64,000 nt of DNA, taken from Variovorax sp. PAMC28562 (lineage in GTDB: Bacteria; Pseudomonadota; Gammaproteobacteria; Burkholderiales; Burkholderiaceae_C). Position numbers and translations under genes: made by a program. The stretch's first letter is position 1; every line of letters begins with the position of its first letter. The stretch is taken from the NCBI RefSeq assembly GCF_014303735.1, contig NZ_CP060296.1, forward strand, positions 2,615,501-2,679,500, given 5' to 3'. The notes beneath the pieces were generated by a model. That model did not search any database. It had not been told where the DNA came from and saw only the letters and a program-made list of their open reading frames with translations. Positions 1-8,946 of this stretch are shown here, in pieces.

Positions 1-55
1 CGGCATGGTCGATCAGCGTCTGGGTTGCGTTCCGGATCAGTTCCGAGTGGTTCAT
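1..55 (-). CDS. 5' end of an unidentified gene (runs off the window)
   Basis: Only the first 18 codons lie in the window, reading MNHSELIRNATQTLIDHA. The ATG at 55 is preceded by GGGAGACC, a good ribosome binding site, and lies 43 bases after the stop of the ATPase gene upstream. It is therefore probably the next gene of the carbohydrate ABC operon. In such operons this slot often holds a kinase, aldolase or dehydrogenase for the imported sugar, but the fragment is too short for me to recognise a family. Confidence 0.5.
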   Translation of the reverse strand, partial: MNHSELIRNATQTLIDHA

Positions 56-98
56 CGTGGTCTCCCAAGAAAATATTGACGCCGAAAAAGTTGATGTT

Positions 99-1127
99 TC
101 AGGCGGCGATGCGCCGGCCGCCGGCGTCGAACCACAGCGGCCGCAGCAGTTCGACACGCACCGCGTCGCCGGTTTCAAAGCTGGCGCCGGTGGGCATCGC
201 GGTCACCATATCCTGTTCACTGTCGTCCAGCCGGACGTGCACGAGGTGCTGGTCGCTGAGTCGTTCGATGCGGTTGACGTGGGCGCCCCGGTGATAGGGG
301 TCGATCGCATTCCGGTGCAGTCGCAAATGCTCCGCGCGCACGCCGATGGTCGCGGTGTGCACCGGCGCCGCGACATCGGGGAGCAACGCACGCGGCAACA
401 GGTTGATGCGGGGCGAGCCGAGCCGCGCCGCAACCTGGCTGCTCGCCGGGTCTTCGTAGATTTGCCGCGGTGTGCCTACCTGCGCCAGCCGGCCGCCGTC
501 GAGCACGCCGATGCGCGTTGCCATCGTCAGTGCCTCGATCTGGTCGTGCGTGACGTAGAGCATCGTCGCGCCGAGGTCTTGCTGGATGCGCTTGAGTTCG
601 AGCCGCAAATCGTTGCGCAGCTTGGCATCGAGCGACGACAGCGGCTCGTCCATGAGATAGACCGACGGGCTGCGCACCAGCGCGCGACCGATGGCCACGC
701 GTTGCATCTGGCCGCCCGAGAGCTTGGTGGCAGGGCTCTGCAATTTGTCGTCGATGCGCAGCATGTGCGCCACCTCTTCGACCTTGCGGCGCAACTCCGG
801 TTCAGGCGTTGGCCGCAACGGTGAACGCAGCGGAAACGCAAGGTTGTCGTACACGCTCAGGTGCGGGTAGAGCGAATACTGCTGGAACACGAAAGCGACA
901 TCGCGCAGCGCCGGCGCCAGCGCCGTGACGTCGCGTCCGCCGATCGACACGCGACCGGCGTCCGGTGTTTCGAGTCCAGCCACCAGCCGCAGCGTGGTCG
1001 TTTTGCCCGCACCGCTCGGTCCCAGCAACACGAAGAACTCGCCGCTGGCGATGTCGAGCGTGAGACCGTTCACCGCCTGCACCGCGCCAAAGCGCTTGCC
1101 GACACCAGCCATGCGCAGTTCAGCCAT
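99..1127 (-). CDS. Carbohydrate ABC transporter ATP-binding protein (canonical member of a pair)
   Basis: A 342-residue ATPase of the MalK/UgpC group that would power the importer encoded upstream. Walker A is GPSGAGKTT at residues 36-44, the Q-loop glutamine is near 82, the signature LSGGQ is at 136-140, Walker B VYLMDEP at 156-162 and the switch histidine at 194. The remaining C-terminal part fits the OB-like regulatory domain of the group. The ATG at 1127 overlaps the end of the preceding ATPase gene by 8 bases and has GGGGC upstream; an in-frame ATG at 1139 is possible. The transported sugar or polyol cannot be read from this protein. Confidence 0.9.
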   Translation of the reverse strand: MAELRMAGVGKRFGAVQAVNGLTLDIASGEFFVLLGPSGAGKTTTLRLVAGLETPDAGRVSIGGRDVTALAPALRDVAFVFQQYSLYPHLSVYDNLAFPLRSPLRPTPEPELRRKVEEVAHMLRIDDKLQSPATKLSGGQMQRVAIGRALVRSPSVYLMDEPLSSLDAKLRNDLRLELKRIQQDLGATMLYVTHDQIEALTMATRIGVLDGGRLAQVGTPRQIYEDPASSQVAARLGSPRINLLPRALLPDVAAPVHTATIGVRAEHLRLHRNAIDPYHRGAHVNRIERLSDQHLVHVRLDDSEQDMVTAMPTGASFETGDAVRVELLRPLWFDAGGRRIAA

Positions 1128-2241
1128 GTCGTGCCCCATTTCGAAGGGTGTGCGGTTGGTCATCGCGCGCCGTGCGCAGCGCGCGCCCCGAGGCGTCGTC
1201 GAATAGCGAGACCGCGGCCGCATCGAACGCAAGACCGACGTGGTCGCCGCGTTTCGCGGCGCTGTTCACGTCGACCTTGGCGCGCAGCATTGCGCCTTGT
1301 GCCGTGTTCAAAGTCACGATGGTGCTGGTGCCGAGGTATTCGGTGCCGAGCACCTCGGCGCGCAACGCCGAGCGGTCGTCGAAGCGCACATGCTCCGGGC
1401 GCACGCCGCACAACAGCGCGCGGCCTGAAACGTCTTCGCGAAGTGCCGGCACGCCGACCGGCGCATCGCCGATGCGGATGGCGTCGGCACCCTGCGCCAG
1501 TGCTGCTTCGAAGGGCAAGAAGTTCATCGACGGTGCGCCGATGAAGTCGGCCACGAACACGCTTGCGGGCCGCTCGTACACCTCGAGCGGCGCACCCAGT
1601 TGCTCGATGACCCCCTGGTTCATGATGGCGATGACATCGGCCATGGCCATGGCTTCCATCTGGTCGTGCGTCACGTACACGGTGGTGGCGTGCAGCCGGT
1701 CGTGCAGTGCGCGCAGCTCGCGGCACATGACTTCGCGAAACTCGGAGTCCAGTGCGCCCAGCGGTTCGTCCATCAAAAAGGCGAGCGGCTCCCGCACGAT
1801 GGCGCGGCCCAGCGCCACGCGTTGCCGATCGCCGCTCGACAGTTGCGACACCGGCTTGTCGAGCAAATCGACGATGCGCAGCACGCGCGCGGCTTGCTCG
1901 ACCTGCCGGTCGATCTCGGCACGCGGCATGCCTTGCGACACCAGCGGAAATGCGATGTTGCGCCGAACGTTCATGTGCGGGTAGAGCGCGAACATCTGGA
2001 ACACGAAGGCGATATCGCGTGCCGATGCGCGCTTGAAGCTGACGTCTTCGTCGCCCAGAAAGATCTGCCCCGACGTTGGCAGCTCGAGCCCGGCGATCAT
2101 GCGCAGCGTGGTCGTCTTGCCGCAACCGGAAGGGCCGAGCAAACAGAAGAATTCTCCGTCGTGCACGGTGAACGTCGAGTCCTTCACGGCGGTGAATTCG
2201 GCAAAGGCCTTATGCAGTTGGTGAACGCGGATCTCGGCCAT
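1120..2241 (-). CDS. Carbohydrate ABC transporter ATP-binding protein (signature-degenerate partner)
   Basis: A 373-residue ATPase, also MalK-like. Walker A GPSGCGKTT lies at 36-44 and Walker B FLMDEP near 155-160, followed by VTHDQ. The signature motif is LSSGD (134-138) instead of LSGGQ. Its sequence differs clearly from the following ATPase, so the transporter probably uses a heterodimer of two different ATPases, as in GlpS/GlpT-type polyol importers. Four bases separate its start from the stop of the small membrane protein gene. The altered signature suggests that one of the two ATP sites is weaker, which is inference. Confidence 0.9.
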   Translation of the reverse strand: MAEIRVHQLHKAFAEFTAVKDSTFTVHDGEFFCLLGPSGCGKTTTLRMIAGLELPTSGQIFLGDEDVSFKRASARDIAFVFQMFALYPHMNVRRNIAFPLVSQGMPRAEIDRQVEQAARVLRIVDLLDKPVSQLSSGDRQRVALGRAIVREPLAFLMDEPLGALDSEFREVMCRELRALHDRLHATTVYVTHDQMEAMAMADVIAIMNQGVIEQLGAPLEVYERPASVFVADFIGAPSMNFLPFEAALAQGADAIRIGDAPVGVPALREDVSGRALLCGVRPEHVRFDDRSALRAEVLGTEYLGTSTIVTLNTAQGAMLRAKVDVNSAAKRGDHVGLAFDAAAVSLFDDASGRALRTARDDQPHTLRNGARHG

Positions 2242-2245
2242 ACAG

Positions 2246-2425
2246 CTACTCGGGGAATTTCGACACGACCATGAACATCAGAGTGCCGAAGAGGGTGGTC
2301 AGAAACGACCAGGTGAACAGCACCATTGCGATGGGCTGCAGCATCATCACCAAGCCGAGCGTGATCACTGCGCAGGCCAGCATTTCCATGCGGCCGCGCC
2401 GCAGCCATCGAGGCCAGGTTGTCAT
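2246..2425 (-). CDS. Small membrane protein of the carbohydrate ABC operon (59 aa)
   Basis: The ATG at 2425 overlaps the stop of the upstream permease (ATGA), and the gene ends four bases before the ATPase start, so translation is tightly coupled. After a basic N-terminus (MTTWPRWLRRGR) nearly all of residues 15-54 is hydrophobic, enough for two short membrane spans, and the protein ends in KFPE. GlpU-like (DUF2160) small proteins occupy the same slot in glycerol transporters, but this protein is shorter and I do not recognise its sequence as that family. It is probably an accessory subunit of the permease complex. No function is known to me. Confidence 0.7.
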   Translation of the reverse strand: MTTWPRWLRRGRMEMLACAVITLGLVMMLQPIAMVLFTWSFLTTLFGTLMFMVVSKFPE

Positions 2426-3378
2426 TTGCGTACCGCCCCGAAGGTGATGCCGCGCAGCAGATGCTTGCGCAGCAGGATGGTGAACACCAGGATCGGAATC
2501 AGGAACAGCGTGGTACCGGCCGCGACCGCCGGCCAGTCTTGCCCGCCTTCGCCAATGATGATGGGGATGAAGGGCGGCGCTGTCTGCGCAGTGCCCGAAG
2601 TAAGCAGGACCGCGAACGCGTATTCGTTCCAGGCAAAGATCAGGCAAAAGATGGCGGTCGCCACGATGCCGGTCGTCGCCTGCGGCAGCACCACTTTGCG
2701 AAAGGCCTGCAATCGCGTGTAGCCGTCGACCATCGCGGCTTCTTCATATTCCCGCGGGATCTCGTCGATGAAACCCTTCAGCAGCCAGACCGCAAGCGAC
2801 ACGTTGACCGCGCTGTAGAGCAGGATCATGCCGAGGCGTGTGTCCGACAGGCCGAGCTCCCGGTACATCAGGTAGATCGGTATCGCTACGGCGATCGGCG
2901 GCATCATGCGCGTCGACAAAATGAAGAACAGCAGGTCGTCCTTGAACGGCACCTTGAAACGGGAGAATGCATACGCAGCCATCACGCCGAAGCCGACCGA
3001 CAGCACCGTCGAGCCGAACGCGATGATCAACGAGTTGATGAAGCGCGGCACGTAGTTCGACGGTCCGGCTACCACCATATTGGCGTTGCGCGCGACCTTG
3101 TCGCAGGTGTCGGTCGGTGGCGGGAGTGCGGCGATGTATTCGGGTGTCTGCCGCGAGCGCGTCGTGAAGAGGTTGCAATAGCCTTCGGCCGATGGCGTGA
3201 AGAGAATCTTCGGCGGGTAGCTGATCGAGTCCGGCGGCGTCTTGAAGCCGGTGAGAACGATCCATACCAGCGGCACGATGGTGATAAGCGCATACAGCGC
3301 GACCAGCGCGCCGGCGATAAAGCGCGTGCGGTCGCTCGGCTCGACGACAGAATGCGCGCTGCTAATGCCCAGGCTCAT
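2422..3378 (-). CDS. Carbohydrate ABC transporter permease (MalG-type)
   Basis: A 318-residue inner-membrane permease with about six membrane segments. The cytoplasmic coupling loop has the EAA pattern (EYEEAAMVDGYTRLQAFRKV), which contacts the ATPases. The large periplasmic loop after the first helix is cysteine-containing and longer than usual (roughly residues 45-105). The start codon at 3378 follows TAGGAGCACGCC, in which the stop of the upstream permease merges with the ribosome binding site. It would pair with the other permease (3388-4341) to form the membrane channel. Confidence 0.92.
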   Translation of the reverse strand: MSLGISSAHSVVEPSDRTRFIAGALVALYALITIVPLVWIVLTGFKTPPDSISYPPKILFTPSAEGYCNLFTTRSRQTPEYIAALPPPTDTCDKVARNANMVVAGPSNYVPRFINSLIIAFGSTVLSVGFGVMAAYAFSRFKVPFKDDLLFFILSTRMMPPIAVAIPIYLMYRELGLSDTRLGMILLYSAVNVSLAVWLLKGFIDEIPREYEEAAMVDGYTRLQAFRKVVLPQATTGIVATAIFCLIFAWNEYAFAVLLTSGTAQTAPPFIPIIIGEGGQDWPAVAAGTTLFLIPILVFTILLRKHLLRGITFGAVRK

Positions 3379-3387
3379 GGCGTGCTC

Positions 3388-4341
3388 CTAGCGGTTTTTC
3401 ACGTGGTTGAGGGCCTTGACGTAAATGTTGGCCAGGCCGAACACCGCTACGAAAAGGATGATGGCAAAGGCCGACGAATAGCCGGTACGCCACTTCTCGA
3501 AAGCCTCTCGCTTCAACGTGATCGACGCGAGCTCCGTGGTCGAGCCTGGGCCGCCCGAGGTGAGCAGGTTCACCATGTCGAACATCTTGAAGTTCTCGAT
3601 TCCGCGAAACAGCACAGCCAGCATGATGAAGGGCAGCACCATCGGCAGCGTGATCGACAAGAACTGCCGCCACTTCGATGCGCGGTCGACTTCCGCCGCC
3701 TCGTAGATGTAGTCGGGAATGGAGCGCAGGCCCGCCAGGCAAATGAGCATGACGTAGGGCGTCCACATCCAGGTGTCGACTATGACGATGGCCCACGGCG
3801 CCAGCCTGACCGAGCCGATCATCTCGAACGACGAGGGTGGAATGCCGGTCAGAAACGAGACTGCGTAATTGAAGAGGCCGGTTTGCGGCTGGTATAGAAA
3901 CGCCCAGAAGTTACCGACCACCGCGGGCGACAGCATCATCGGAATCAGGATCATCGTGGTCCAGAAACCGTGGCCGCGAAACTTGCGATCGATCAGGTAG
4001 GCCAGCGCAAAGCCGATCAGCATCTGCAGGAAGATGGTCCAGAACAGGAAGTGCGCCGTTGCCTGCATCGCCAGCCAGATGTCGGGGTCGGTCAGCACCG
4101 ACACATAGTTGTCGATGCCGACATCGAGCACATTGGCGTTGGGCCGGTTCGCCCTGAAGTTGGTGAACGACAGCTTGAGGGTCCAGATCAACGGAAAGAT
4201 GTTGATCGCCAACAGCAGCAGCATCGTCGGCCCGACGAACAGCCATGCAATGGCGCGGTCGGACAGTCCGCGCATCCGCACGGCCACGCCGGGCGGCGTG
4301 GCCTGTGCGGCGCGTGCGACGAATGCTCTGGGTGCGCTCAT
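3388..4341 (-). CDS. Carbohydrate ABC transporter permease (MalF-type)
   Basis: A 317-residue permease with six predicted membrane helices and the EAA-like loop IYEAAEVDRASKWRQFLSI. It is the first permease after the binding protein, as usual in CUT1-class importers. Three bases separate its start from the binding-protein stop. It should form the heterodimeric channel with the permease encoded next. The substrate is unknown; the operon layout resembles those for polyols and sugar alcohols. Confidence 0.92.
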   Translation of the reverse strand: MSAPRAFVARAAQATPPGVAVRMRGLSDRAIAWLFVGPTMLLLLAINIFPLIWTLKLSFTNFRANRPNANVLDVGIDNYVSVLTDPDIWLAMQATAHFLFWTIFLQMLIGFALAYLIDRKFRGHGFWTTMILIPMMLSPAVVGNFWAFLYQPQTGLFNYAVSFLTGIPPSSFEMIGSVRLAPWAIVIVDTWMWTPYVMLICLAGLRSIPDYIYEAAEVDRASKWRQFLSITLPMVLPFIMLAVLFRGIENFKMFDMVNLLTSGGPGSTTELASITLKREAFEKWRTGYSSAFAIILFVAVFGLANIYVKALNHVKNR

Positions 4342-4344
4342 GCG

Positions 4345-5685
4345 TTACTTCGTCTTGCCGTCGTCCTTGAAGACCTTCGTCCAGTCGACGACCAGCGAAT
4401 CGAGCGCCTCCTTGGCGGTGCCCTTGTCGGCCACCACGTAGTCGTGCACGCGCTTTTGCATGGCGAGGAGCAACTGCGCATACGAGGGCTCGGCCCAGAA
4501 GTCGACCACCATGCCCATCGAATCCAGGAAGGCTTGCGCGTAAGGCGAGCTCTTGGGGTAGGCCGGATCGTCGAGCACCGCCTTTGCCGCCGACGCACCG
4601 CCGATAGCCTGCCACTTTTTCTGCACGTCGCCGCTCGCGAACCATTTGATGTATTGCAGCGACTCGTTTTTGTTGGCCGAGTAAGACACCACCGAGATGC
4701 CCTGGCCACCGAGTTGCACGCCTTTGCCCTTGTCCGACGGATTGACGAAGAAGCCGATCTTGTCGCCACCGACATTCGGGTCTTTGTTGAGGCCTGGGAA
4801 GAAGGCGAACCAGTTCATCATCATCGCGACCTGGCCGGACTTGAACGCGTCCAGGCCTTCGCCCATGTAGGCGTTGCTGAGCCCGGGCGGCGTGCTGCCT
4901 TTGTAGAGCGCCTTGTACAACTCGAGGCCGCGCACTGCGTCCGGAGAGTTGACGAAGCCGTTCATCGCGTATGGTTTTTTCGGGTCTTCGTACTTGAAGC
5001 CGAACGGGTAGAGCACGTTGGTCACGCCCATCGTGATGCCTTCGGAGCCGCGCTCGGTGAAGAGGTAGGCGCCATAAACTTTCTTGCCGTCGATCATGCG
5101 GCCCTGAAAGAACTCGGACACCTGTTTGAACTCGGTCCAGGTCTTCGGTGGCGCGAGATCGCGGTTGAACTTGCTCTTGAATTCGGTCTGGAGCTCGGGT
5201 TTGGAGAACCAGTCCTTGCGATAGGTCCAGCCCACTGCATCGGCCATGGCGGGCAGCGCCCAGTAGTTAGGCGTGTTCTTCGGCCACTCCGCATAACCGA
5301 CCACCGTGGCGGGCGCGAAGTCGGTCATCTTGATTCCTTCTTTCGCGAAGAAGTCATTCAGCTTGACGTAGTGACCTTGCTCCGCCGAGCCGCCTATCCA
5401 CTGGCTGTCGCCGATGATGAGGTCGCACAGCTTGCCTTTGGAATTGAGCTCGTTAAGCATGCGGTCGGCAAAGTTGGTCCACGGCACGAACTCGAACTTC
5501 ATCTTCACGCCGGTCTTGGCCGTAAAGTCTTTCGACAATTCAACCAGCGCGTTAGCCGGGTCCCATGCGGCCCAACACAGCGTGATCGTTTTGTCCTGCG
5601 CCTGCGCCGCGGCAGGGACGAGGCCCATTGCTGTCGCCGCGGCGAGGGCGAGTACCCCCGGCAGCATCTTCGACATCGATTTCAT
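4345..5685 (-). CDS. Extracellular carbohydrate-binding protein of ABC importer (family 1)
   Basis: A 446-residue periplasmic protein. Residues 1-29 form a signal peptide (hydrophobic core followed by AAAQAQ before DKT). The mature part has the hallmarks of family 1 solute-binding proteins, including an N-terminal beta strand ITLCWAAWDPANALV, a GDSQW motif near residue 95 and the typical length of 420-450 residues. It lies downstream of a LacI-type regulator and upstream of two permeases, so it is the ligand receptor of this system. It is shorter than the roughly 570-residue glycerol-binding GlpV, so glycerol is not assumed as the substrate. Confidence 0.92.
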   Translation of the reverse strand: MKSMSKMLPGVLALAAATAMGLVPAAAQAQDKTITLCWAAWDPANALVELSKDFTAKTGVKMKFEFVPWTNFADRMLNELNSKGKLCDLIIGDSQWIGGSAEQGHYVKLNDFFAKEGIKMTDFAPATVVGYAEWPKNTPNYWALPAMADAVGWTYRKDWFSKPELQTEFKSKFNRDLAPPKTWTEFKQVSEFFQGRMIDGKKVYGAYLFTERGSEGITMGVTNVLYPFGFKYEDPKKPYAMNGFVNSPDAVRGLELYKALYKGSTPPGLSNAYMGEGLDAFKSGQVAMMMNWFAFFPGLNKDPNVGGDKIGFFVNPSDKGKGVQLGGQGISVVSYSANKNESLQYIKWFASGDVQKKWQAIGGASAAKAVLDDPAYPKSSPYAQAFLDSMGMVVDFWAEPSYAQLLLAMQKRVHDYVVADKGTAKEALDSLVVDWTKVFKDDGKTK

Positions 5686-5735
5686 GGTCTGTTTCCAAAA
5701 AGTTGGGGATCAAGAGCACACACACCAGACGCCGT

Positions 5736-6767
5736 TCAGTGAAAGTTTTCGGCAGTCAGGATCTCGATGCGCGGCTGCACGACGTTGAGTGCTCCGCGAA
5801 CGTTTTCGCAAAGGGCGCGCAACACACGTGCCGCTGTCGATACGCAGTAATGAATATCCTGGTGCAGGACGTAGGAGAGGCCGTTGGCGCTCAGCAGCGC
5901 GCTGTGCTCTTCGGTAAAGTCATGACTGGCGACACCCACCTTTGCGGTGAGCCCGGCGCCGGCCAGCGCGCGTGCGACGCCGACGCTGCCCGAACCGACG
6001 TTGTAGATGCCAGCGATGCGACTCGGGTCGATGTCGTCTTTCATGAAACGTTGAAGCGCTTCGCATGCGCCGTCGTCGTCAGCCGGTAGGTCGGGCGTTC
6101 GCACCATGCGCAGCCGTGCGAAGCGTTCTTCGACCACCTGCGCAAAGCCGATGCGCCGCTCTATCTCGGCCGATAGGCGCGTGGCCTGCGACGACAGCAA
6201 CAGCGTGTCGCGTTTCGCGTCGTTGGCCATGCGTCCCAGCAGCAGGCCTGCCGTGCGACCGGCGGCGCGGTTGTCGGCACCGATGCAGGTCTCGCGCTTG
6301 GAGCCGGCCACGTCGGAGAACAGCGTGACCACGTGCACGCCGGACCGAACCAGTTCGTTGATGGCGAGCTTGATCGGCGGCAAGTCGGGCGCCAGCAGCG
6401 CGATGCCTTCGCACTCACCGACCTGCGCCAGTTCGGCGGCAAAGCGGGCCGGATCGGTGGCGTCGATGCGGTGCGTGACCTCGGTGATGTGCGCGTGCCT
6501 GAACTCGCCGGCCGACTGCGCTATTTGCCTGTCCACCAGATCGAGGAAAGGTGAGCCTTCGGCCGGCAGCACATAGGCGAACCGGAAGTTGGCGCCCCGC
6601 CGCGGTCGTCCCGGCTGCTGCGGCGTGCCCAGTTCGCCGACCACCTGCATCACTCGTTGCACCGTCTCGGCGTTGACGCCCGCGCGGCGATTCAAGACCC
6701 GGTCGACAGTGGCCGTTCCCACGCCGGCGAGGCGGGCGATGTCGGCAATGGTCGGTATGGAGGGCAT
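5736..6767 (-). CDS. LacI-family transcriptional regulator
   Basis: A 343-residue repressor. Residues 6-26 (TIADIARLAGVGTATVDRVL) are the LacI helix-turn-helix, followed by a hinge and a periplasmic-binding-protein-like effector domain. The gene lies 50 bases upstream of the sugar-binding protein gene and on the same strand, so it probably heads and controls the transport operon in response to the imported sugar. The 150 bases upstream are AT-rich and contain several TTGA/TCAA half-sites. The start ATG at 6767 puts the helix-turn-helix at the usual position. Confidence 0.9.
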   Translation of the reverse strand: MPSIPTIADIARLAGVGTATVDRVLNRRAGVNAETVQRVMQVVGELGTPQQPGRPRRGANFRFAYVLPAEGSPFLDLVDRQIAQSAGEFRHAHITEVTHRIDATDPARFAAELAQVGECEGIALLAPDLPPIKLAINELVRSGVHVVTLFSDVAGSKRETCIGADNRAAGRTAGLLLGRMANDAKRDTLLLSSQATRLSAEIERRIGFAQVVEERFARLRMVRTPDLPADDDGACEALQRFMKDDIDPSRIAGIYNVGSGSVGVARALAGAGLTAKVGVASHDFTEEHSALLSANGLSYVLHQDIHYCVSTAARVLRALCENVRGALNVVQPRIEILTAENFH

Positions 6768-6797
6768 GGACGATCAAGCTTTTATGGCTGCATCGTA

Positions 6798-6860
6798 TTG
6801 ACATCAATAATTAAATCAATCAGGGTTTTGGAGCACTGACTCCCGACGTGAGTCAATTGA
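6798..6860. promoter_or_regulatory. AT-rich putative control region of the LacI/ABC operon
   Basis: The segment upstream of the regulator is AT-rich in a GC-rich neighbourhood. TTGACATCAA at 6798-6807 has 4-base inverted arms around CA, AATCAATCA follows, and TCAATTGA at 6853-6860 is a perfect 8-base palindrome. These could be operator half-sites for the LacI-type protein or promoter elements. None matches the classic LacI-family CG-centred operator, so the assignment is weak. The rest of 6768-6918 shows nothing else I can name. Confidence 0.3.
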
Positions 6861-6918
6861 TTTCGAAATGTTTGGCGAGACTCGGCAGCGGTTGCCGAGC
6901 AGGGGAATCAGTAGACGC

Positions 6919-7410
6919 TCAAGCGCGTTCGAGCGTCACAAAGTCAAAGATCAGACCGTTGATCGACGTGTGCGATTCACGCGCGGCCTCGTGCCACTTC
7001 GCGTCCATCTCTGGCGCATACGCATCGCCCGCGTAGTCGCGCTGAATCTCGGTGACGACCGCCCGATGCGCCAACGGCTCCGCCTCTGCATAGATCTGCG
7101 CACCGCCGATGACCCATACATCGGCTGCCTGTGTTTGCTCCGCGATGCTCAGCGCATCGAGAAGGCTCGCAGCGGTCTGCGCGCCTTCTTCGTGCCAGGC
7201 TTGCTGCCGCGTCACGACTATGTTGGTGCGGCCTGGCAGCGGCCGGAACTTGGGCGGCAGAGAGTCCCAGGTCTTGCGACCCATGATCACCGGCGCCTTG
7301 GCAGTCTGCGCCTTGAAGTGCGCCATGTCTTCCGGCAAGTGCCAAGGCAATGTGCCGTTCGCGCCGATGACGCCGTTGGCCGCACGCGCGAAGATGAGGT
7401 TGATGCGCAT
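6919..7410 (-). CDS. folA: Dihydrofolate reductase
   Basis: A 163-residue enzyme that reduces dihydrofolate to tetrahydrofolate with NADPH in the cytoplasm. Recognisable are the start [16 protein letters not shown], the substrate loop LPWHLPEDMAHFK with its acidic residue, the NADPH-binding segment VIMGRKTWDSLP, and VWVIGGAQIYAEA. The ATG at 7410 shares one base with the stop of thyA (TGATG), so the two genes are translationally coupled. ThyA produces the dihydrofolate that FolA recycles, which explains the pairing. Confidence 0.97.
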   Translation of the reverse strand: MRINLIFARAANGVIGANGTLPWHLPEDMAHFKAQTAKAPVIMGRKTWDSLPPKFRPLPGRTNIVVTRQQAWHEEGAQTAASLLDALSIAEQTQAADVWVIGGAQIYAEAEPLAHRAVVTEIQRDYAGDAYAPEMDAKWHEAARESHTSINGLIFDFVTLERA

Positions 7411-8267
7411 CACACTGCGACCGGTGCCTTGATGGCCGGGTGCGGATCGTAGCCTTCGAACGCGAAGTCTTCGTACTGGTAGTCGAAGATCGACTCGGGC
7501 TTGCGCTTGATCACCAGCGTCGGATACGGGTGCGGCGTGCGGCTTAGTTGGAGCGCGACTTGTTCCGCATGGTTGCTGTAGATGTGGCAGTCGCCGCCGG
7601 TCCAGACGAAGTCGCCGACATCCAGATCGCATTGCTGCGCGACCATGTGCGTGAGCAGTGCGTAGCTCGCGATGTTGAAAGGAACGCCCAGGAAGATGTC
7701 GGCGCTGCGCTGATAGAGCTGGCAGCTCAGCTTGCCACGCTCACCTTCTTTTTGCGGCGGTGCCACGTAGAACTGGAAGAAGGCGTGGCATGGCATCAAC
7801 GCCATCTTCGACAGCTCGGCCACGTTCCATGCACTCACGATGATGCGGCGCGAGTCCGGGTTCGTCTTGAGCGTATTGATCACGTCGGCAATCTGGTCGA
7901 TGTGGCCACCATCGGGCGTCGGCCAGCTGCGCCACTGCACGCCGTACACCGGACCGAGGTCGCCGTCCTCGCGTGCCCACTCGTTCCAGATCGTGACGCC
8001 GCGCTCGGTCAGCCAGTTGTTGTCGCTGGAGCCGGTGAGAAACCACAGCAGTTCCTGAATGATCGACTTGACGTGCACCTTCTTCGTCGTGATCAGCGGA
8101 AAGCCTTCGTTCAGGTCGAAGCGCATCTGGTAGCCGAACACGCTCTTCGTGCCAGTGCCCGTGCGGTCGCTCTTGTGCACGCCGTGCGTGTCGACGTGGC
8201 GCATGAAGTCTTCGTATTGGGAGCGGGCGGGGCGGACGGCGGAAGTCGGTGCACATGAGGTCGGCAT
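7410..8267 (-). CDS. thyA: Thymidylate synthase
   Basis: A 285-residue enzyme that methylates dUMP to dTMP using methylene-tetrahydrofolate. The folate and phosphate loop is SDRTGTGT near residues 33-40, the catalytic cysteine is Cys160 in [10 protein letters not shown], and the dUMP-binding segments are [16 protein letters not shown] and [10 protein letters not shown]. It ends in the conserved AIKAPVAV. The first in-frame ATG is at 8267; a TTG two codons further upstream is less likely. It diverges from the nitrile hydratase operon, leaving only 34 bases between the two start codons for both promoters' downstream parts. Confidence 0.96.
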   Translation of the reverse strand: MPTSCAPTSAVRPARSQYEDFMRHVDTHGVHKSDRTGTGTKSVFGYQMRFDLNEGFPLITTKKVHVKSIIQELLWFLTGSSDNNWLTERGVTIWNEWAREDGDLGPVYGVQWRSWPTPDGGHIDQIADVINTLKTNPDSRRIIVSAWNVAELSKMALMPCHAFFQFYVAPPQKEGERGKLSCQLYQRSADIFLGVPFNIASYALLTHMVAQQCDLDVGDFVWTGGDCHIYSNHAEQVALQLSRTPHPYPTLVIKRKPESIFDYQYEDFAFEGYDPHPAIKAPVAV

Positions 8268-8301
8268 ACTCAAATTCTAGTTCGCGGCGTAGCATCCGTT
8301 G

Positions 8302-8946
8302 ATGAGCCAAAACACCGATGAGCATGGTCACCAACACAGCGAGCTGAGCGACATGGATTTGCGGGTGCGTGCTCTCGAGACCGTGCTCACGCAAAAGGGC
8401 TACATCGACCCGGCAGCGCTCGACGTATTGATCGATACCTATCAGACCCGCATCGGTCCGCGCAATGGCGCGCTCGTCGTGGCGCGGTCGTGGGTCGACC
8501 CCGCGTATCGCGACTGGCTCCGGGCCGATGCGAGTGCGGCCATCGCGTCGCTCGGCTACAGCGGTCGGCAGGGTGAGCACATGGTCGCGGTCGAGAACAC
8601 GCCAGCCCTGCACAACATGGTGGTGTGCACGCTGTGCAGTTGCTATCCGTGGCCGGTGCTGGGCCTGCCGCCCACCTGGTACAAAAGCGCTGCCTACCGC
8701 GCGCGGGCCGTCAAGGATCCACGCGGCGTGTTGGCTGATTTTGGCGTGACGTTGCCCGAGGCCACGCGAATTCGCATTTGGGATTCGACGGCCGAGGTGC
8801 GTTACCTTGTGATCCCCGAGCGGCCCGCGGGCACAGAGGCGTTGGACGAAGCGCAACTCGCCGCACTGGTGTCGCGCGACTCGATGATCGGCACCGCCCT
8901 CGTGCATGCGCACACCCAGGCCCCCGCGCCGGGATCGTCGGCATGA
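8302..8946 (+). CDS. nthA: Nitrile hydratase alpha subunit (cobalt type)
   Basis: A 214-residue subunit carrying the metal site. The claw-setting motif is [10 protein letters not shown] with ligands Cys109, Cys112, Ser113 and Cys114. Thr in CTLCSC is the established marker of the cobalt class; iron enzymes have CSLCSC. The enzyme hydrates nitriles to amides. The C-terminal [15 protein letters not shown] is also typical. The start is the ATG at 8302; the preceding TTG is in frame but unlikely. No strong ribosome binding site is visible. The gene overlaps the beta gene by ATGA. Confidence 0.95.
   Translation: MSQNTDEHGHQHSELSDMDLRVRALETVLTQKGYIDPAALDVLIDTYQTRIGPRNGALVVARSWVDPAYRDWLRADASAAIASLGYSGRQGEHMVAVENTPALHNMVVCTLCSCYPWPVLGLPPTWYKSAAYRARAVKDPRGVLADFGVTLPEATRIRIWDSTAEVRYLVIPERPAGTEALDEAQLAALVSRDSMIGTALVHAHTQAPAPGSSA

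Noticed and set aside
2246..2425. Calling the small membrane protein GlpU/DUF2160
   Set aside because: Same operon slot, but the protein is shorter and I could not match the sequence to DUF2160; also the binding protein is not GlpV-length.
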